Assembly (NCBI GenBank): GCA_027483885.1
Contig: JAIXTO010000170.1
Span: 1 to 39,096, forward strand
Direction: 5' to 3'
Length of the DNA stretch: 39,096 nucleotides
Source: Rhizobiaceae bacterium
GTDB lineage: Bacteria; Pseudomonadota; Alphaproteobacteria; Rhizobiales; Rhizobiaceae
Shown: piece after piece, positions 36,241 through 39,096 of the stretch
How positions within the stretch are numbered: the first letter of the stretch is position 1
Layout of the letters: every line of letters starts with the position of its first letter
Program-made: the position numbers and the translations under genes
Notes under the pieces: model-generated
Seen by the model: the letters and a program-made list of their open reading frames with translations, nothing else
Told to the model about the DNA's origin: nothing
Databases searched by the model: none

Positions 36241-36357
36241 GATCATAAAAAGCTTGGGGCACCTGCTAGCAAAGATTCAGCCCCTCGCACAATCGCGAAA
36301 ATCGATGGGCCCGCCCAGAGCCGGTGCGACACCACCAAAGTGAGCCCGTCCGCGCCC

Positions 36358-37617
36358 TCAATCCCGCTCCAACCCAACCCCGAGCGAGGCCAGCGCATCC
36401 CAGTAGCCGGGATAGGTTTTGCCCACACAATCGGGATCAAGAATGGTGATGCCCTCGATCTTCAGGCCGGCGAGCGCAAAGCTCATGGCGATGCGGTGAT
36501 CGGCAAAGGTATCGATGTTTGCCGGCAGGTGCTGGCCGGCAAGCCCCGGATCGGAGGCGACGACGAGATCATCGCCTTCCTCGGTCGCAAGCCCTTCCCG
36601 GATTGCGTTGAGGCCCGTCGACAGCGCCCGGATGCGGTCGCATTCCTTGACGCGCAGGTTGGCGATGCCGACAAAACGCACCGGCGTTTCGTTAAACGCG
36701 GCAAGCACGGCAATGGTCGGGATCGCATCCTGCATCTGGCTGCCATCGATGACGGCCGGCATATGCGGGAAGGAGGCGATGACCGCATGGGCTTTCGCAT
36801 CCGGCTGGGTGAAGGCGTCGGCCGGTGTGCCGATGTCGATGCGGCCGCCGGTGAGCACTTCGGCACCCCAGATATAGGTGGCGGCCGACGCGTCCGGCTC
36901 GATATGGAAATCGGTGGCCGTATAGCCGGTCGGCGCGATGCGCCAGACCGAGGGCGACGGCTGCGCAACATCGGCACCGAAGGCGCGCATAGCGGCAAGC
37001 GTCAGGTCGATATAGCCGCGAGCGCCGATGTCAGCACCGGCAAGCTCGATCTCGAACGGCTGCGCGCCGCAGGCAGCTGCCATCAGCAGCGCCGAGACAT
37101 ACTGACTGGAAAGCCCGGCATCGATCACCACCCGGTTTGACGAAAAGGTGCCCGTGGCATCTATGGTAACCGGCGGGCAGCCGGTCGGGGCGTCTGCGGC
37201 AACACCAAGCGACTGCAAGGCATCGACCAAAGGCTTGATCGGACGCTTGCGCATGTGCTGATCGCCATCAACGACATAACGACCATGGCCGAGCGCCAGT
37301 GCAGCCGTCAAGAAGCGCGTCGCAGTGCCGGCATTGCCGAGGAAAAGCGGCTTTTCCGGAGCCTTCAGAGCGCCGCTGCTGGTGACGACAAAGGTGGTTG
37401 CATCCGGCTCTTCGACGGAAACGCCCATCGCCCGCAGGGCTTCCGCCATATAGCGGGTGTCATCGCTTTTCAGCGCGCCGGTGAGCGTGCTCGTGCCCTT
37501 GGCAAGGCCCGCCAGCAAAAGCGCACGGTTGGTTATGGACTTGGAGCCGGGCGGGCTTACCTTGCCGGTCAACGGCGTTGCGGTCGGATGAATGGTCAGT
37601 CTGTCGGTGGCGGTCAT
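36358..37617 (-). CDS. aroA: EPSP synthase (3-phosphoshikimate 1-carboxyvinyltransferase), divergent type
   Basis: A 419-aa enzyme of the shikimate pathway that transfers the enolpyruvyl group from PEP to shikimate 3-phosphate. Motifs in order are [84 protein letters not shown] and [18 protein letters not shown]. All essential Lys, Arg and Asp positions look present. The [12 protein letters not shown] loop and RxxRKRP stretch resemble the fungal AROM/class I side more than the class II enzyme known from Agrobacterium strain CP4. A second, housekeeping aroA is therefore likely elsewhere in the genome. The start at 37617 ([12 protein letters not shown]) removes an unlikely 22-residue extension. 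It lies just behind the decayed lemA. Confidence 0.93.
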   Translation of the reverse strand: MTATDRLTIHPTATPLTGKVSPPGSKSITNRALLLAGLAKGTSTLTGALKSDDTRYMAEALRAMGVSVEEPDATTFVVTSSGALKAPEKPLFLGNAGTATRFLTAALALGHGRYVVDGDQHMRKRPIKPLVDALQSLGVAADAPTGCPPVTIDATGTFSSNRVVIDAGLSSQYVSALLMAAACGAQPFEIELAGADIGARGYIDLTLAAMRAFGADVAQPSPSVWRIAPTGYTATDFHIEPDASAATYIWGAEVLTGGRIDIGTPADAFTQPDAKAHAVIASFPHMPAVIDGSQMQDAIPTIAVLAAFNETPVRFVGIANLRVKECDRIRALSTGLNAIREGLATEEGDDLVVASDPGLAGQHLPANIDTFADHRIAMSFALAGLKIEGITILDPDCVGKTYPGYWDALASLGVGLERD

Positions 37618-37645
37618 GTCGGTCTCGAATGGCGCGGCAAGGCGC

Positions 37646-37919
37646 TTAACTGAACTTGACGGCGGGCACAACCCGGTCGGCATCGTTGGTGATTTCGAAA
37701 TAAGGCTTCTTCAGGAAACCGAAGCGGCTGGCAACCGGATTGGAGGAAATAACCCTTCACCGTCTCGATCAGGTTCGGGATCAGGTCGTCGCGGCGTTTC
37801 AGGTGGGCATCGATGTGGGACCAAGCCTACCCCACCATCTGACGCGCCGAAACAAGGCCGTTATAGATGAAGACGAGATAGGCCCCGATTGCGGCCAGAA
37901 TGGCAAGTGTCGTGAACAT
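37646..37919 (-). pseudogene. lemA: Decayed lemA pseudogene
   Basis: Reading the minus strand from ATG at 37919 gives a typical LemA start: a hydrophobic helix (MFTTLAILAAIGAYLVFIYN), then GLVSARQMVG. A TAG stop at 37829-37827 sits where intact relatives have a Glu codon before AWS. After it the frame continues as [19 protein letters not shown] and IETVKGYFL. At about 37740 the frame shifts and jumps directly to a typical LemA C-terminus ([20 protein letters not shown], then [11 protein letters not shown] and TAA at 37648-37646). About 100 central residues are missing compared with the usual length of about 185-200 aa. So there is one stop, one frameshift and a large internal deletion. It once encoded a membrane-anchored LemA protein of unknown function. 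Confidence 0.85.
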
Positions 37920-37923
37920 GTCA

Positions 37924-37963
37924 GGCAGGCTCCCCAGCTGAAGTGGCCGCACGTTAGCCTGCC
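37924..37963. other. Inverted repeat upstream of the lemA remnant
   Basis: An 8-bp perfect inverted repeat (37924-37931 with 37956-37963) with a 24-nt loop lies 5 bp before the lemA start on the minus strand. It may end the transcript of the upstream small secreted protein gene, whose stop codon lies about 120 bp away. Confidence 0.4.
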
Positions 37964-38080
37964 CGGATCTCAAAGTCATGATGCGATACGAGTGGGATCA
38001 GCCGATTTCCATGGCATCGTCTCCGTTGCTCGGTCTGCAATTGCCGACTGCGACATATTCGGCCAACGGCGCTGCGCCTC

Positions 38081-38464
38081 TCATCTGTTATAGACGGTGC
38101 AGAACAGCTTCAATCGCGACTTCTCACGAATGAAAGTCGTGTAAGATGCGAGGCTATACCCCTTCGAGGCCCAGAATTTCTTGTTCGCTTCCAGATTGTT
38201 CCAGCCGTCGATCCGCCAATGGAGGTTCTTGGTATTTTGGGTATAGTGCAGGCGGACAAGGGCGCTTTCAACACCAAGTCCCCGCGCGCCACTGTCTTTG
38301 CACTCCATCTTGGTAACGATCAGCCCCTGATCAGCAAGCTTGTCTGCATATTTGAAGACGACTTCGCCTGACATCCATTCGGATGTTTCGGCACGCGCTG
38401 CCTGTGCCGTGGCAAAAGTTGCAATGATCGATGCGGCGATGAAAAGCTTACGGCCAACCTTCAT
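38081..38464 (-). CDS. Small secreted protein, unrecognised
   Basis: A 127-aa exported protein not recognised from its sequence. A signal peptide covers about residues 1-25 (TAQAARA end). The mature part of about 102 aa is basic and rich in Lys, Trp and Tyr, with two Cys (KMECKDSG and KLFCTVYNR) that could form one disulfide. A central LVRLHYTQNTKNLHWRIDGW looks beta-rich. The start at 38464 has a GGGGGT about 7 nt upstream. GC is lower than its neighbours, which may signal recent acquisition. It lies between glyQ and the lemA remnant on the same strand. Confidence 0.75.
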   Translation of the reverse strand: MKVGRKLFIAASIIATFATAQAARAETSEWMSGEVVFKYADKLADQGLIVTKMECKDSGARGLGVESALVRLHYTQNTKNLHWRIDGWNNLEANKKFWASKGYSLASYTTFIREKSRLKLFCTVYNR

Positions 38465-38561
38465 AATAATACCCCCAAAACAACCCAGAGTACATTATGT
38501 CCGGCCCCTCTACTGCGCAAGACGCCATGGCAGCAGCATCGGATCGCTCCGCTGGCTTTCG

Positions 38562-39096
38562 TCAGGCCACCCTGTCAATGTTCACACCGCCGGCATCAGT
38601 CAACAGAAACGCTTCGCCGCAAGCCTTGGCGAGCGTGCGCACGCGCAAAATGTAGCTCTGGCGCTCAGTCACGGAAATCACGCCGCGGGCATCCAGGAGG
38701 TTGAACACGTGCGAGGCCTTGATGCACTGGTCATAGGCGGGGAAGACGCATTTGTGCAGGCGCTGGTTGGCGTTGTCGCCGGGGGCACCGAAGGCTAGCA
38801 AAGCCGCGCATTCGCGCTCGGCATCCTCGAAATGGCGCAGCAGCATGTCCGTATTGGCATATTCGAAATTGTGCCGCGAATATTCCTGCTCGGCCTGCAG
38901 GAAGACGTCGCCATAGGAAATCTTTTCCTCGCCCTCGCGGCCGTTGAAATTGAGATCGTAGACATTGTCGACACCCTGCACATACATGGCCAGACGTTCC
39001 AGACCATAGGTCAGTTCGCCCGCAACCGGCGAGCATTCGATGCCGCAGACCTGCTGGAAATACGTGAACTGCGAAACTTCCATGCCGTCGCACCAG
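38562..39096 (-). CDS. glyQ: Glycyl-tRNA synthetase alpha subunit, C-terminal part (5' end outside window)
   Basis: About 178 C-terminal residues of the alpha subunit, the catalytic half of the alpha2beta2 glycyl-tRNA synthetase. Full-length members are about 300 aa, so roughly 40 per cent of the gene lies beyond the right edge. The visible part starts inside the conserved [16 protein letters not shown] and includes [20 protein letters not shown], the motif-3 region with the ATP-binding Arg, then [19 protein letters not shown] and [12 protein letters not shown]. The Met codon at 39083 is internal, not a start. The C-terminal NIDRVA end is intact. It must pair with glyS at 34006-36156. Confidence 0.96.
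   Translation of the reverse strand, partial: WCDGMEVSQFTYFQQVCGIECSPVAGELTYGLERLAMYVQGVDNVYDLNFNGREGEEKISYGDVFLQAEQEYSRHNFEYANTDMLLRHFEDAERECAALLAFGAPGDNANQRLHKCVFPAYDQCIKASHVFNLLDARGVISVTERQSYILRVRTLAKACGEAFLLTDAGGVNIDRVA

Noticed and set aside
35113..37140. A 675-codon plus-strand open frame crossing glyS and aroA
   Set aside because: It runs through two well-identified minus-strand genes and the repeat between them, so it cannot be a real gene.
36358..37617. Predicting glyphosate tolerance of the EPSP synthase
   Set aside because: Tolerance depends on fine active-site geometry that the primary sequence does not settle.

Overview
The window looks like chromosomal DNA of an alphaproteobacterium of the Rhizobiaceae (Agrobacterium/Rhizobium/Allorhizobium group). 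Coding density and GC are high throughout. It carries rhizobial families (BA14K-domain secreted proteins, a DUF1217 protein, a DUF6101-like protein, chemoreceptors ending in a W-E-E-F tail) and GC-rich palindromic intergenic repeats of the kind common in this family. I see no phage, insertion sequence, CRISPR array, rRNA or tRNA. Most of it is core metabolism with small accessory insertions.

Layout. 1-9.5 kb: the 3' part of dxs (isoprenoid synthesis) faces a secreted phytase-like esterase. Two tandem chemoreceptor genes follow on the minus strand, then a translationally coupled pair of RNA methyltransferases (tlyA and a TrmA/RlmD-family enzyme). 9.5-14 kb: a small Cys-rich secreted protein, an acyl-CoA dehydrogenase/enoyl-CoA hydratase operon with a clear palindromic operator, and a CorA-family transporter. 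14-18.3 kb: two BA14K proteins, then a glycine-betaine-type Rieske demethylase (gbcA) and its reductase (gbcB), with phased direct repeats upstream of gbcA. 18.3-21.7 kb: an unrecognised 203-aa protein, the tRNA t6A enzyme TsaC/Sua5, a 47-bp perfect inverted repeat, and a GlcD/D-2-hydroxyglutarate-type flavoprotein. 21.7-26 kb: a large six-repeat DUF1217 protein divergent from a DUF6101-like gene, then ubiA. 26-30.7 kb: tex, purD and a small secreted CxxC protein. 30.7-34 kb: a Cache-domain chemoreceptor with a 5' leader hairpin, then a parD-parE-tudS-like mini-operon. 34-39.1 kb: glyS and glyQ, the two subunits of one tRNA synthetase, separated by a divergent EPSP synthase, a decayed lemA pseudogene and a small secreted protein.

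Many gene ends are marked by hairpin terminators, several of them shared by convergent genes. I did not find a clearly new multi-gene system. The observations most worth a second look are the six-repeat DUF1217 protein, the lemA pseudogene and second-type EPSP synthase lying between glyQ and glyS, the phased TGTCG sites upstream of gbcA, the palindrome inside the acyl-CoA dehydrogenase promoter, the leader hairpin of the third chemoreceptor, and the coupling of a toxin-antitoxin pair to a desulfurase-like gene.
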